DNA of 64,000 nucleotides from Peteryoungia wuzhouensis (GTDB lineage: Bacteria > Pseudomonadota > Alphaproteobacteria > Rhizobiales > Rhizobiaceae). The position numbers were made by a program, and so were the translations under genes. Under the pieces are notes generated by a model. The model was given only the letters and a program-made list of their open reading frames with translations, made no database searches and had not been told where the DNA came from. Location: positions 132,742 through 196,741 of the forward strand of contig NZ_QJRY01000007.1 of assembly GCF_003205195.1 (NCBI RefSeq). Direction: 5' to 3'. This document shows, piece by piece, positions 42,132 to 50,883 of the stretch; positions within the stretch are counted from its first letter, which is position 1; each line of letters starts with the position of its first letter.

Positions 42132-43495
42132 TACTTCTTCTTCTGCATCGATTTCGGCCCAAGCGGATGGTCAGCATGGGGGTAAGGCGCATGGTGATGG
42201 TCGTGGCCGTGCGCATGGTCGTGACCATGACTGTGGCCGTGGTGGTGGCTGTGATCATGGGAGTGCCCATGATCATGATGATCGTGCGCGTGGTCGTGCT
42301 GGTGGTCGTGATCGTGGTGACCGCAGCCGCAGTTCGGGCCGTGCTCATGATGCGCCGGCCTGCCGGACGACGGTGCGTCCATCACGGCCTGCAGATCGTC
42401 ATCCGGTGTCTTGTCCTTGAGGGCAGCATATTTGCCACCGAGCGAGAAGGACGGCGCATAGTCGAACGAGGTCTCGACCGGCACCGGCTCAAGGCTTGCC
42501 GGTTCGGCATGGCTGTGCACCGGCGTCCACGGCAGACCATGCTCGCGACAGAAATCAGGATCGCGACAGGAGGCGTCACAGTCGCCCTTGCACGGACAGT
42601 TCTCCAGCCCACCGCCAATGCCCTCGACATGGTGGTGGTGGCTCTCCTGCGGCTGGCCGACGTCCGCCTCGAAGCCGAGCACCTGTTCGCGGTACTTGCA
42701 CATCTGGCAGTTCATCACCGCCGCGCCTTCAAGGATTTCCTTGACCCGATCCTGGAAGGCATCGAGCACCAGCGGATGGTCGTTGAGATAGCTCGCCTTG
42801 ACGAACTGGATGTCGGGGTAACGCTCCGCCACCTCGTCGGTATAGCTGTAAATGCGCTTCACCAGCACGCCGGTGAAGAGGAAGTAAGGGAAGACGATGA
42901 TGCGCTTGTAGCCGAGCTTGGCGGCATGGGTCAGGCCCGGTTCGACCAGCGGGAAGGTCACGCCCGAGTAGCACGTCTCGCCCCAGCCGAAGCCCATGCC
43001 CTCCCAGAGCATGCGCATGACCTTGGTGGCGTTGGAATTGGCATCCGGATCGGAGGAACCGCGACCGACGACCATCAACAGCGTGTCATGCTTCTCGACG
43101 AAACCGAGCGTCTCGTTCGCCTCGTCAACGGCCGCCTGGATCCGGTCGCCGGCAGCACGGATCATCTTCACGTCGATGCCGAGTTCGCGACCGTAGTTGA
43201 TCACCATGCCCGGGTTCTGGGCCTGATACGTGTTGAGGACCGAAGGAATGTCGTTCTTCGCGTGTCCTGCGGCAAAGAGCATGCCCGGAACCGCCAGCAC
43301 GCGGGTCACACCCTGTTCGCGCAGGCTGTCGAGACCAGCCGAAATCACCGGGTTGCAGAATTCGAGATAGCCGTATTCCACCGGCATGTCGGGGTTGCGG
43401 GCGCGCAGCGCCTCCGCGATCACGGCGAATTCCTTTGCCGCGTTCTGATTGCGGCTGCCGTGGCCGCAAACCATGATTCCGAGTTTTTCCGCCAT
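42131..43495 (-). CDS. cbiX: CbiX-type cobaltochelatase with Cys cluster and His-rich tail
   Basis: This is a 454-residue protein. Residues 1-255 are two CbiX/SirB-like domains; GIMVCGHGSRNQNAAKEF and LMVVGRGSSDPDANS are matching loops. Then MNCQMCKYREQVLGF (CxxC) and ENCPCKGDCDASCRDPDFC suggest an Fe-S or metal cluster. The last 75 residues contain about 30 histidines in HD/HG repeats, a probable cobalt store. It inserts cobalt into sirohydrochlorin-type rings or delivers Co2+. The ATG at 43495 has GGGAGG upstream. It heads the cob operon, although CobN is also encoded nearby. Confidence 0.9.
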   Translation of the reverse strand: MAEKLGIMVCGHGSRNQNAAKEFAVIAEALRARNPDMPVEYGYLEFCNPVISAGLDSLREQGVTRVLAVPGMLFAAGHAKNDIPSVLNTYQAQNPGMVINYGRELGIDVKMIRAAGDRIQAAVDEANETLGFVEKHDTLLMVVGRGSSDPDANSNATKVMRMLWEGMGFGWGETCYSGVTFPLVEPGLTHAAKLGYKRIIVFPYFLFTGVLVKRIYSYTDEVAERYPDIQFVKASYLNDHPLVLDAFQDRVKEILEGAAVMNCQMCKYREQVLGFEADVGQPQESHHHHVEGIGGGLENCPCKGDCDASCRDPDFCREHGLPWTPVHSHAEPASLEPVPVETSFDYAPSFSLGGKYAALKDKTPDDDLQAVMDAPSSGRPAHHEHGPNCGCGHHDHDHQHDHAHDHHDHGHSHDHSHHHGHSHGHDHAHGHDHHHAPYPHADHPLGPKSMQKKK

Positions 43496-43853
43496 AACCA
43501 AAGGCCTCCCTGCTTCGTTTTTTGTACCTGTACGAAGCGCCGAACCGTCCGCCTCCTGAGGCGTGGTCCATGGCCTTTGGGACAGCTCCGGAATTGGCCC
43601 CCTGATTGGGTCAGCCGCACCGGACTATTTCCAGCCTGTCGAACAGGCGCCGTCGCACATTACCTTGAGCTTTAACGGAGGGCAGCAAAGCGGTCAAACC
43701 GGATTGCGGCGCTTTATGTGACGGAAACGCCCTTCCACAGAATGTCCCTTGAGCGACCTCTCCGAAACAGGAGCGCGGTTGCGTCGCCGAGGCGATTGGT
43801 CCACAACAACGCACCTTCCCTGCCCGCGTGCAAAACCTCATCCGAGTCTCTCT
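43496..43853. other. Divergent intergenic region between cbiX and the TSUP gene
   Basis: This 358-base gap has no convincing gene. A hairpin GCTTCG (43512-43517) / CGAAGC (43533-43538) encloses the palindrome GTACCTGTAC 30 bases before cbiX, and CGCCTCCTGAGGCG is another perfect palindrome. A cobalamin riboswitch core (AGCCAGGAGACC, GCCACTG) was searched for on the cbiX strand and not found. Confidence 0.5.
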
Positions 43854-44639
43854 GTGGTCGATCTCGCTTTCCAAGCCCTGCTGCTGCTGTTCATTGCCGC
43901 CTTTATCGCCGGCTTCATCGATTCGATCGCCGGCGGCGGCGGGCTGATCACCATTCCCGCCATGCTGATTGCGGGAATTCCACCGCTGGAAACGCTTGGT
44001 ACCAACAAGCTGCAGTCGATGTTCGGTGCCGGGTCTGCCACCATCGCCTATGCGCGGAAGGGCCATGTGGACCTGAAAAAGCAGCTGCCGATGGCTGTCA
44101 TGGCCGTCCTCGGAGGTGCCATCGGCGCGCTGATCGCAACCGTCGTCCCTGGAGATGTGCTGCGGGTGCTCATGCCTTTCCTGCTCGTTGCCATCGCGCT
44201 CTATTTTGCGCTGAAGCCGAACATCTCCGACGAAGACCGCCATCAGCGCTTGACGCCGTTTGTCTTCGGCGTGACGCTTGTACCGCTGATCGGCCTCTAT
44301 GATGGTGTCTTCGGCCCCGGCACCGGATCGTTTTTCATGCTTGCCTTCGTCTCGCTCGCCGGTTTCGGCCTGCTGAAGGCCACGGCGCATACGAAGCTTT
44401 TGAACCTCGGCTCCAATCTCGGGGCATTTATGGTGTTCCTCGCCAGTGGCGTGATCCTATGGAAAGTCGGCCTCCTGATGGGCGCCGGCCAGTTCCTCGG
44501 CGCGCAGACCGGATCGCGGTTTGCCATGCGCCAGGGTGCGAAGATCATCAAGCCGCTTCTGGTCGTCACCTGCGTGGCCCTCGCCATCAAGCTCTTGGCC
44601 GACCCGACCAACCCGATCCGGGTGTGGATCGGGATCTGA
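43854..44639 (+). CDS. TSUP (TauE/SafE) family membrane transporter
   Basis: This 261-residue protein has about eight hydrophobic segments and the family signature AGFIDSIAGGGGLITIPAML, repeated in the second half as GVFGPGTGSFFMLAFV. The GTG at 43854 is preferred because the preceding in-frame residues are not protein-like. TSUP proteins export or import sulfur compounds or organic anions. Placed between two cob operons, it may be unrelated to B12; cobalt transport is only a speculation. Confidence 0.9.
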   Translation: MVDLAFQALLLLFIAAFIAGFIDSIAGGGGLITIPAMLIAGIPPLETLGTNKLQSMFGAGSATIAYARKGHVDLKKQLPMAVMAVLGGAIGALIATVVPGDVLRVLMPFLLVAIALYFALKPNISDEDRHQRLTPFVFGVTLVPLIGLYDGVFGPGTGSFFMLAFVSLAGFGLLKATAHTKLLNLGSNLGAFMVFLASGVILWKVGLLMGAGQFLGAQTGSRFAMRQGAKIIKPLLVVTCVALAIKLLADPTNPIRVWIGI

Positions 44640-44715
44640 GGATTCCGTTCTTTGCAGGCCCAGTGCGCAGCGCTATATTCACTCTGGGCAATTCAGTGCC
44701 CCGTAGAGAGGAATC

Positions 44716-44970
44716 ATGGCAAAGACAGCTCTCGATCTCGAAGCTCATTGGCTGAATTTCATTGATGAGAAGGTCAAGAGCGGCCGTTATGCATCGGCGG
44801 ATGAGGTTGTGCGCGATGCGCTGAAAGGCCTGGAAGATCAGGACCGCAAGCTTGCTGACGTCCTTCGACAAATCGATGAAGGCCGGCAACAGGCAGAGGC
44901 CGGAGTGTTTGTCGACGACAAATTTCTCGACGGTCTCATCGAAGCGGATGTCGAGTTCGATCACCGTTGA
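44716..44970 (+). CDS. parD: ParD-type antitoxin
   Basis: This 84-residue protein starts MAKTALDLEAHWLNFIDEKV. The ribbon-helix-helix part (residues 1-45) contains SGRYASADEVVRDALKGLED, the usual ParD pattern. The C-terminal 35 residues are acidic and would wrap the toxin. It is coupled to the toxin gene by a stop-start overlap. ParD represses the operon and neutralises ParE. Confidence 0.92.
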   Translation: MAKTALDLEAHWLNFIDEKVKSGRYASADEVVRDALKGLEDQDRKLADVLRQIDEGRQQAEAGVFVDDKFLDGLIEADVEFDHR

Positions 44971-45263
44971 GTGGCCGCTATCGCCTGACGCCCAAGGCGG
45001 CGCACGATCTCAAGGCGATCAATGACTATACCGCTCGGGAATGGGGCAACCAGCAGCGTCGGAAATATCTTGCCGAGCTCAGACACCGATTTATATGGCT
45101 TGCACGGAACCCTCTTCTTGGTCGGGCACGGCCCGAACTCCGCGATAACTGCTATTCCTTCCCTCAGGGCGAGCACCTCATTTTCTACGCCATCCGGTCG
45201 CCCGACATCGAAATTCTATCGGTGATCCACAATAGGTCGCTCCCAGATTTCCTTCGGCGCTAA
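44967..45263 (+). CDS. parE: ParE-type toxin
   Basis: This 98-residue RelE/ParE-fold protein has YRLTPKAAHDLKAINDYTA, WGNQQRRKYLAELRHRF and LIFYAIRSPDIEILSVIHNR, typical of ParE. The start is a TTG at 44967 that overlaps the antitoxin stop (TTGA), so the toxin is probably made only when ParD is translated. ParE toxins poison DNA gyrase. The gene is convergent with cobO, with 23 bases between stops. Confidence 0.92.
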   Translation: MSGRYRLTPKAAHDLKAINDYTAREWGNQQRRKYLAELRHRFIWLARNPLLGRARPELRDNCYSFPQGEHLIFYAIRSPDIEILSVIHNRSLPDFLRR

Positions 45264-45286
45264 GTGCTCAGCCTCGTCCGTTACCT

Positions 45287-45919
45287 CTAATATTCAACCC
45301 CGATCTGGGCCTTGATTCCCGAGCGGAACGGATGCTTCACCAGCTCCATCTCGGTGACGAGATCGGCAAGCTCGATCAGCTCGTCCTTGGCATTGCGGCC
45401 GGTCAAGACGACATGGGTCATGTCAGGCTTTTCGGTCGCGAGGAACTCCAGAACCTCGCCAAGATCGATGTAGTCGTAACGGATCGCGATATTGATCTCG
45501 TCGAGAAGAACCATGGAATTGGCTGGATCGCGGATCAACTCCTTGGCCTTCTCCCAGGCCACCTGCGCCATCGCGATATCGCGCGCCTTGTCCTGGGTCT
45601 CCCAGGTGAAGCCTTCGCCCATGGTGTGGAATTCGCAGAGATCTGAAAAATGCCTGAGGATCAGGTCACGCTCGCCAGTCGACATGGCGCCCTTGATGAA
45701 CTGAACGACGGCGCATTTCTTGCCGTGCGCGATGTGGCGGAAGATCATGCCGAAGGCAGCCGACGACTTGCCCTTGCCCTTGCCTGTGTGAACGATGATC
45801 AGGCCCTTCTCGCCGGTTTTCGTCGCCATGATCTTATCACGCGCGGCCTTCTTCTTCGCCATCTTCTCGGCGTGGCGAGCAAGATCCGCCTCGGGGCTGT
45901 GGGTCGTTTCCTCGGTCAT
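45287..45919 (-). CDS. cobO: Cob(I)alamin adenosyltransferase, CobO type
   Basis: This 210-residue protein has the P-loop HTGKGKGKSSAAFGMIFRHI preceded by a charged N-terminus (RHAEKMAKKKAARD), ending with HPFRSGIKAQIGVEY. VLLDEINIAIRYDYID is the Walker B region. It transfers the adenosyl group of ATP to corrinoid cobalt. It is the last gene of the riboswitch-led operon and overlaps the GNAT gene by four bases. Confidence 0.97.
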   Translation of the reverse strand: MTEETTHSPEADLARHAEKMAKKKAARDKIMATKTGEKGLIIVHTGKGKGKSSAAFGMIFRHIAHGKKCAVVQFIKGAMSTGERDLILRHFSDLCEFHTMGEGFTWETQDKARDIAMAQVAWEKAKELIRDPANSMVLLDEINIAIRYDYIDLGEVLEFLATEKPDMTHVVLTGRNAKDELIELADLVTEMELVKHPFRSGIKAQIGVEY

Positions 45920-46362
45920 TCTTTACTCCCGGAACTGTTGAATTGTTTGGCAAACCAGATGCGCTGCGGCGCATCCCCGACTTTCGGCAGCCGTCCGATC
46001 TCCTGGTAGCCCTCACGCACATAAAATCTGGGCGCCTGAAACTCGAATGTATCGAGATAGATGCCGACCAGCCCCTCGTCGCGCGCGATCGCCTCCGCCT
46101 TGCGAAGGAGGAGCGAACCGATCCCGCTTCCTCGTGCCTCGGGCGAGACGGCGAGAAGCTTGACGAAAAACCAGCGCTGGAGATGGGCGCCGACCAGTCC
46201 ACCCAGCAAGTTCCCATCGGAATCGCGGACCCGAAGGTGCACCCTCAGACCTTCGAAGGGTCGCCCCAGGGCCGCAGCTGCGTCATCGAGGATGGCATCG
46301 ACCGCGTCGGGCAGCGCTGGGTCGGCTCCGTCAATGCGCTCGATCTCAAACGCGACCGTCAT
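45916..46362 (-). CDS. GNAT-family N-acetyltransferase
   Basis: This 148-residue protein contains VRDSDGNLLGGLVGAHLQRW and the acetyl-CoA loop VSPEARGSGIGSLLLRKAEA, then VREGYQEIGRLPK. The substrate is unknown. It sits in the cobalamin operon with overlaps of four bases on both sides, so it is co-expressed with cobO and cobN, but no acetylation step is known in B12 synthesis. Confidence 0.92.
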   Translation of the reverse strand: MTVAFEIERIDGADPALPDAVDAILDDAAAALGRPFEGLRVHLRVRDSDGNLLGGLVGAHLQRWFFVKLLAVSPEARGSGIGSLLLRKAEAIARDEGLVGIYLDTFEFQAPRFYVREGYQEIGRLPKVGDAPQRIWFAKQFNSSGSKE

Positions 46363-46778
46363 ACGCCACCCCCACTTTTCGGCAGTCCGTCATCCACATG
46401 CAACCAGTCGACGCGCTCGTCCCAATGCCAATGCTCGCGGATGGGGATGGATAAGCCCGCATCGAGGCTCGCCACGTAGAGGTCGATATCACCGGGGCGC
46501 CTTTCGGTTTCAAACGACATGGGCGCGCCGCACGTTGCGCAAAAGCCGCGCCTGACGCCCGGCGAGGACGCATAAAAGCGCAGGCTCTCGCCTGTCAGCT
46601 CAGTCCCCTCGCGAGGCACAGTGAAAAACGTGGTGATGGGCGAAGAGGTCGCACGCCGGCAGCTTTCGCAGTGGCAATGGCCGGAGGCCCTAACCAAGCC
46701 TCTGGCCGTGAAGCGCACGCCGCCACACAGGCAGTGGCCGCTCAAAGCCTGAGGTTCTCCGGTTTGCATGTCAGGCAT
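46359..46778 (-). CDS. GFA/CENP-V family zinc protein
   Basis: This 139-residue protein has GHCLCGGVRFTARG, SGHCHCESCRRATSS and GFCATCGAPMSFE, giving the cysteine set of glutathione-dependent formaldehyde-activating (GFA) family zinc sites. It overlaps the end of cobN by eight bases. The GFA family often binds glutathione adducts; its role in the cob operon is unknown. Confidence 0.92.
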   Translation of the reverse strand: MPDMQTGEPQALSGHCLCGGVRFTARGLVRASGHCHCESCRRATSSPITTFFTVPREGTELTGESLRFYASSPGVRRGFCATCGAPMSFETERRPGDIDLYVASLDAGLSIPIREHWHWDERVDWLHVDDGLPKSGGGV

Positions 46779-49700
46779 GTTGCTCTCCCTGCGTCATCTC
46801 CACGAGGGTGAACTTGGCCGAATTGCTCTTCGGCGTCCACAGGCCGCGCTCGATCGCCTCGATCAAACGCTCGGCGAGCTCCTTCTGGGCGGGCGCATTC
46901 TTCTCGGCCATGAAGTCGCGGACGCGCTCATCGAGAACAAAAGCCTGGTAGACGGCTTCAAAATGGTGATCGCGGACGGCGCCGGTGGTGGCGGCAAAGG
47001 CGAACATGTAGTCGACCGTCGCGGTGATTTCGAAGGCGCCCTTGTAGCCGTGGCGCATGACGCCTTCGATCCATTTCGGATTGACGACACGGGCGCGCAC
47101 GACCCGGCCGATCTCCTCTTCGAGGCTACGGATCACAGGCTTTTCCGGCCGCGAATGGTCGTTGTGATAGACCTTGGGCCTTACACCCGCGACATGTTCG
47201 ACCGCCGCCGTCATGCCGCCTTCGAACTGGTAATAATCGTCACTGTCGAGCAGGTCGTGTTCCCGATTATCCTGGTTCTGCACCACGGCCTGGACCGAGC
47301 GCAGGCGTTCCTCGAACAGGCCGCGTTCCGCCTTGCCCTCCTCGCCCGCGCCGTAGGCATAGCCGCCCCAGACGAGATAGCTTTCGGCGAGATCGGCGCG
47401 GTCGGTCCAGCCCTTCTCATCGATCAGGGCCTGCAGGCCCGCGCCATAGGCGCCGGGCTTGGAACCGAAGACGCGGTAGCCGGCGCGGCGCGCGGCCTGC
47501 TTGTCGTCCAGCCCCTCGCCTTTAAATTTCTCTGTTTCCGCCCGCACGCGCGCCGCAATCGGGTTATCACCCTCATCTTCATCGAGCGCTGACACAGCCC
47601 GCACCGCCTTGTCGAACAGCGCGATCTGCTCCGGAAACGCGTCGCGGAAGAAGCCGGAGATGCGCAGGGTGACATCGACACGCGGCCGCCCAAGGATCGC
47701 CATCGGCATCACCTCGAAGCCGGTGACGCGCCGCGAGGCCATGTCCCAGAGCGGCTTGACGCCGATCAACGCCAAGGCTTGAGCGATATCGTCGCCGCCG
47801 GTGCGCATGTTCGACGTGCCCCAGGCGGTGATGCCGAAGGAAACAGGCCATTCGCCATGATCCTGCACATAACGCTGGATCAGCAATTCGGCGGATTTCT
47901 TGCCGAGCTCGTAAGCCGCCGGTGTCGGTACGGCGCGGCTGTCGACGGAGTAGAAGTTTCGGCCGGTCGGCAGCACGTCTGGCCGCCCACGGGTCGGAGC
48001 GCCGGAGGGACCGGGGGGCACGAACTGGCCCGAGAGACCTTTCAGCAGGCCCTCGATTTCGGCGGGGCCGGAAGACACGACGGCGGGTTTGAGGCGCGTT
48101 TCGATCTCGGCGAGAACAGCACGGGTGCACGGCCAGTCCTCCGGGCAGGCGATCTCGCCAGCGACCAGTTTACCGGCGAGGAGTTCGATGCGCTCGACAG
48201 TGTCGCCATGGGTGCGCCAGTGGGCGTCAGTGACATCGGATAGGATCGCGGGTTGCGGGCCTGACCACGGATCGGACATGACGCAGTCGAGGGGGTCGAA
48301 CATATGCCCCTCATCCGCCCTTCGGGCACCTTCTCCCCGCAGGCGGGGAGAAGGGGGCACGCCATCGGCCACGATCCCGTTCTCCCCCCTTGTGGGGGAG
48401 ATGCCCGGCAGGGCAGAGGGGGGTAAGTCAGAGCGCGGCCCCTGAAGGTCACCCCCCTCTGTCAGCTTCGCTGACATCTCCCCCACAAGGGGGGAGAGCA
48501 AATCAAGATCCCTCGCAATCGCGCGCTGCAGGCTTGCATCTCCTCCCTCGCCTTGGCCCCTCGGCACCCGCGCCAGTGCGACGACAAGATCGGTCAACAG
48601 CCGTCCCTCAGGCGCAAGCCCGAAGATGTGCAGCCCGTCGCGGATCTGCATTTCCTTGAGGTCGCAGAGATAGGCGTCGAGCTTTTCCAGCGCCTGATCT
48701 TCCGCCTCATCCTTGGCAATCCCCGCATCCTGGTCGAGGCCTATATCGGCGATCAGTTCCAGGATCTGTTTCTTCAAGAGAACGAGCCGGCGCGGGTCAC
48801 CGCCTGCGGCTTCGTAATACTCGTCGACCAATGTCTCCAGGTCCTTCAGCGGGCCATAGCTCTCGGCCCGCGTCAAAGGCGGCGTCAGGTGGTCGATGAT
48901 GACGGCGGAGCTGCGGCGCTTCGCCTGCGTGCCCTCGCCGGGATCGTTGACGATGAAGGGATAGAGATGCGGGAGCGGTCCGAAAACGGCTTCGGGGAAA
49001 CAGGTTTCCGACAGCGCCAGCGCCTTGCCCGGCAGCCATTCGAGATTGCCGTGCTTGCCCATGTGGATGACGGCCTGCGCGCCGAAGTCCCGCCGCAGGA
49101 AGGCGTAGAAGGCGAAATAGCCATGCGGCGGCACGAGATCCGGCGCGTGGTAGGTTTCCTTGGGATCGATATTGTAGCCCCTCGCCGGCTGGATGCCGAT
49201 CATGAGCTTACCGAAGCGCATCAGCGGCAGCGCAAAGGCACCATCGCGATGGAAGGGATCGGTTTCCGGCGCACCCCACCGCGTGGTCACGCGTTCCTGA
49301 ACCTCCTTGGGAAGACCTTCAAAGAAGGCTTTGTAATCGCCTAGTGAAAGCTGTTCACGGATCTCCCGCCCATCGTTTGCCGCATTGGTCGGTCCCGCCA
49401 TCAGCGCTAGCATCAGCGCATCGCCGTCCGCGGGCAGATCGCTGACATCGTAACCGGCATCGCGCATGGCGCGCATCACTTCGATCGTTCCGGCAGGCGT
49501 ATCGAGACCAACGCCATTGCCAAGTCGTCCGTCACGGTTCGGGTAGTTGGCCATGACCAGTGCCACGCGGCGCTCAGCCGGCTCGGTCGCGCGAAGCCTC
49601 GCCCAGTTGGCTGCGAGTTCGGCGACGAAACGCATGCGGCCGGTATCCGGCTCGTGGCTCACAAGATTGGCCTCGACCCGCTCGTCGAACCGCGCCTTCG

Positions 49701-50880
49701 ATTTGAACGAGACGGCACGTGTCAGCACCCGGCCATCGACCTCCGGCAGGGCGACACTCATGGCGAGGTCGCGGGCACTCAGGCCTTGGCTCGAGGTCTC
49801 CCAGGTCGCCCTGGAGGAGGAAGAGAAAATCGTCTGCAGTACGACGGCACCGGTCTCGTCGAGCACCGTCGACGGCTTTTCCGCGCCAGGTGTCGAGACG
49901 GCGAAGCCTGTCGTGTTGATCACCACGGATGGTGGGAAGCGGGTGAAGATGGCCCGCAGCGTGCCGACCGAGACCTGGTCCTTGAGGCTCGACACGAAGA
50001 CCGGCAGCGGGATGAGGCCCTCAGCTTTCAAGGCTTCGACCATGGCCTCCACAGGGGCCGTTTCGCCGCTCTGGACGAGGGCGCGGTAGAAGCAGAGGGG
50101 GGCAACATTCCCTCTCCCCGCCTGCGGGGAGAGGGTCAGGGTGAGGGGCTGCTCTTGCTCGGTACTTTGCCCCTCATCCGCCCTTCGGGCACCTTCTCCC
50201 CGTGAACGGGGAGAAGGAGGCACGCCGCCGGCCGCAAAGCCACTCTCCCCCCTTGTGGGGGAGATGGCCGGCAGGCCAGAGGGGGGTGCCGAAAACGCCA
50301 GCCTCTCCCATTCCTCAACCCCGATCACGCCCCTGCCCGGCCACCAGATTCCGGCTTTCAGCAGCGGACGCGCAGGTTCCGGTCGGTCGGTGCCATCGAG
50401 AATAGCCTCGGCATAGGCGACAAAAGCCGAGGCATTCCCCGCACCGCCTTCGGTCAGATAGGTCCACAGCGCGCTGCGGTCCTCGTCTGAGCTGTTCTGA
50501 AACGGCGAAAGCCCCTCGTCCGGCTTGTCGTCACCGGGCAGCACGATGATCACAGCGCCGCTGCGGCGGGCTGAGGCATGCAGCGCCTCCAGCGCATAGT
50601 GGAAGTAGCTCGCCCCACCCAGCGCCCGCACCACGATCAGCCGCGCATGGCGCGCCGTGCGTTCGATATAGGTATCGACCGACATCGGATGTTTCAGCGT
50701 CATCAGACTGGCGAGACGCCAGCGCAGCGCCTCTCCGCCCCTCGCCTCCACAGCTGCGGCAATCGCCGCAAGCTCCGTGTCTGCCGCCGAGAGGAAGAGA
50801 ATATCCCCCGGCGTCTGGCCGAGATCGATCGCCTCGTCGCCGTCGCTGATCGATCCCTTCTGGGCTAGGAGGAGATGCAT
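46771..50880 (-). CDS. cobN: Cobaltochelatase large subunit CobN
   Basis: This 1369-residue Mg-chelatase H-like protein inserts Co2+ into hydrogenobyrinic acid a,c-diamide with CobST. Signatures: VIHMGKHGNLEWLPGKALAL, FIVNDPGEGTQAKRRSSAVI, ITAWGTSNMRTGGDDIAQAL and ESYLVWGGYAYG. It is about 95 residues longer than the CobN length I recall (about 1275). Two stretches (about 197-257 and 792-858) are translated palindromic repeats, with motifs such as TLTLSPQAGRG and ISPTRGE. It follows cobW by three bases. cobS and cobT are not in the window. Confidence 0.95.
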   Translation of the reverse strand: MHLLLAQKGSISDGDEAIDLGQTPGDILFLSAADTELAAIAAAVEARGGEALRWRLASLMTLKHPMSVDTYIERTARHARLIVVRALGGASYFHYALEALHASARRSGAVIIVLPGDDKPDEGLSPFQNSSDEDRSALWTYLTEGGAGNASAFVAYAEAILDGTDRPEPARPLLKAGIWWPGRGVIGVEEWERLAFSAPPSGLPAISPTRGESGFAAGGVPPSPRSRGEGARRADEGQSTEQEQPLTLTLSPQAGRGNVAPLCFYRALVQSGETAPVEAMVEALKAEGLIPLPVFVSSLKDQVSVGTLRAIFTRFPPSVVINTTGFAVSTPGAEKPSTVLDETGAVVLQTIFSSSSRATWETSSQGLSARDLAMSVALPEVDGRVLTRAVSFKSKARFDERVEANLVSHEPDTGRMRFVAELAANWARLRATEPAERRVALVMANYPNRDGRLGNGVGLDTPAGTIEVMRAMRDAGYDVSDLPADGDALMLALMAGPTNAANDGREIREQLSLGDYKAFFEGLPKEVQERVTTRWGAPETDPFHRDGAFALPLMRFGKLMIGIQPARGYNIDPKETYHAPDLVPPHGYFAFYAFLRRDFGAQAVIHMGKHGNLEWLPGKALALSETCFPEAVFGPLPHLYPFIVNDPGEGTQAKRRSSAVIIDHLTPPLTRAESYGPLKDLETLVDEYYEAAGGDPRRLVLLKKQILELIADIGLDQDAGIAKDEAEDQALEKLDAYLCDLKEMQIRDGLHIFGLAPEGRLLTDLVVALARVPRGQGEGGDASLQRAIARDLDLLSPLVGEMSAKLTEGGDLQGPRSDLPPSALPGISPTRGENGIVADGVPPSPRLRGEGARRADEGHMFDPLDCVMSDPWSGPQPAILSDVTDAHWRTHGDTVERIELLAGKLVAGEIACPEDWPCTRAVLAEIETRLKPAVVSSGPAEIEGLLKGLSGQFVPPGPSGAPTRGRPDVLPTGRNFYSVDSRAVPTPAAYELGKKSAELLIQRYVQDHGEWPVSFGITAWGTSNMRTGGDDIAQALALIGVKPLWDMASRRVTGFEVMPMAILGRPRVDVTLRISGFFRDAFPEQIALFDKAVRAVSALDEDEGDNPIAARVRAETEKFKGEGLDDKQAARRAGYRVFGSKPGAYGAGLQALIDEKGWTDRADLAESYLVWGGYAYGAGEEGKAERGLFEERLRSVQAVVQNQDNREHDLLDSDDYYQFEGGMTAAVEHVAGVRPKVYHNDHSRPEKPVIRSLEEEIGRVVRARVVNPKWIEGVMRHGYKGAFEITATVDYMFAFAATTGAVRDHHFEAVYQAFVLDERVRDFMAEKNAPAQKELAERLIEAIERGLWTPKSNSAKFTLVEMTQGEQHA
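48306..48504. repeat. Palindromic repeat inside cobN, distal copy
   Basis: The block starts with GCCCCTCATCCGCCCTTCGG, includes CCTTCTCCCCGC and GCGGGGAGAAGG arms, a TCTCCCCCCTTGTGGGGGAG palindrome, and its inverse at the end. The cobN frame passes through it without a stop. Confidence 0.88.
50108..50288. repeat. Palindromic repeat inside cobN, proximal copy
   Basis: It contains CCCTCTCCCCGC/GCGGGGAGAGGG, CCTTCTCCCC/GGGGAGAAGG and TCTCCCCC/GGGGGAGA hairpins. It shares the GCCCCTCATCCGCCCTTCGG edge with the copy at 48306. It lies in frame in the N-terminal part of CobN. Confidence 0.88.
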
Positions 50881-50883
50881 GGA

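Noticed and set aside
41990-43675. A 561-codon frame opposite cbiX with Val/Met-rich hydrophobic runs
   Set aside because: The apparent membrane segments are the reverse complement of the His/Asp repeats of CbiX.
43496-43853. A second cobalamin riboswitch upstream of cbiX
   Set aside because: None of the conserved B12 elements seen at 52690-52905 was found on either strand.
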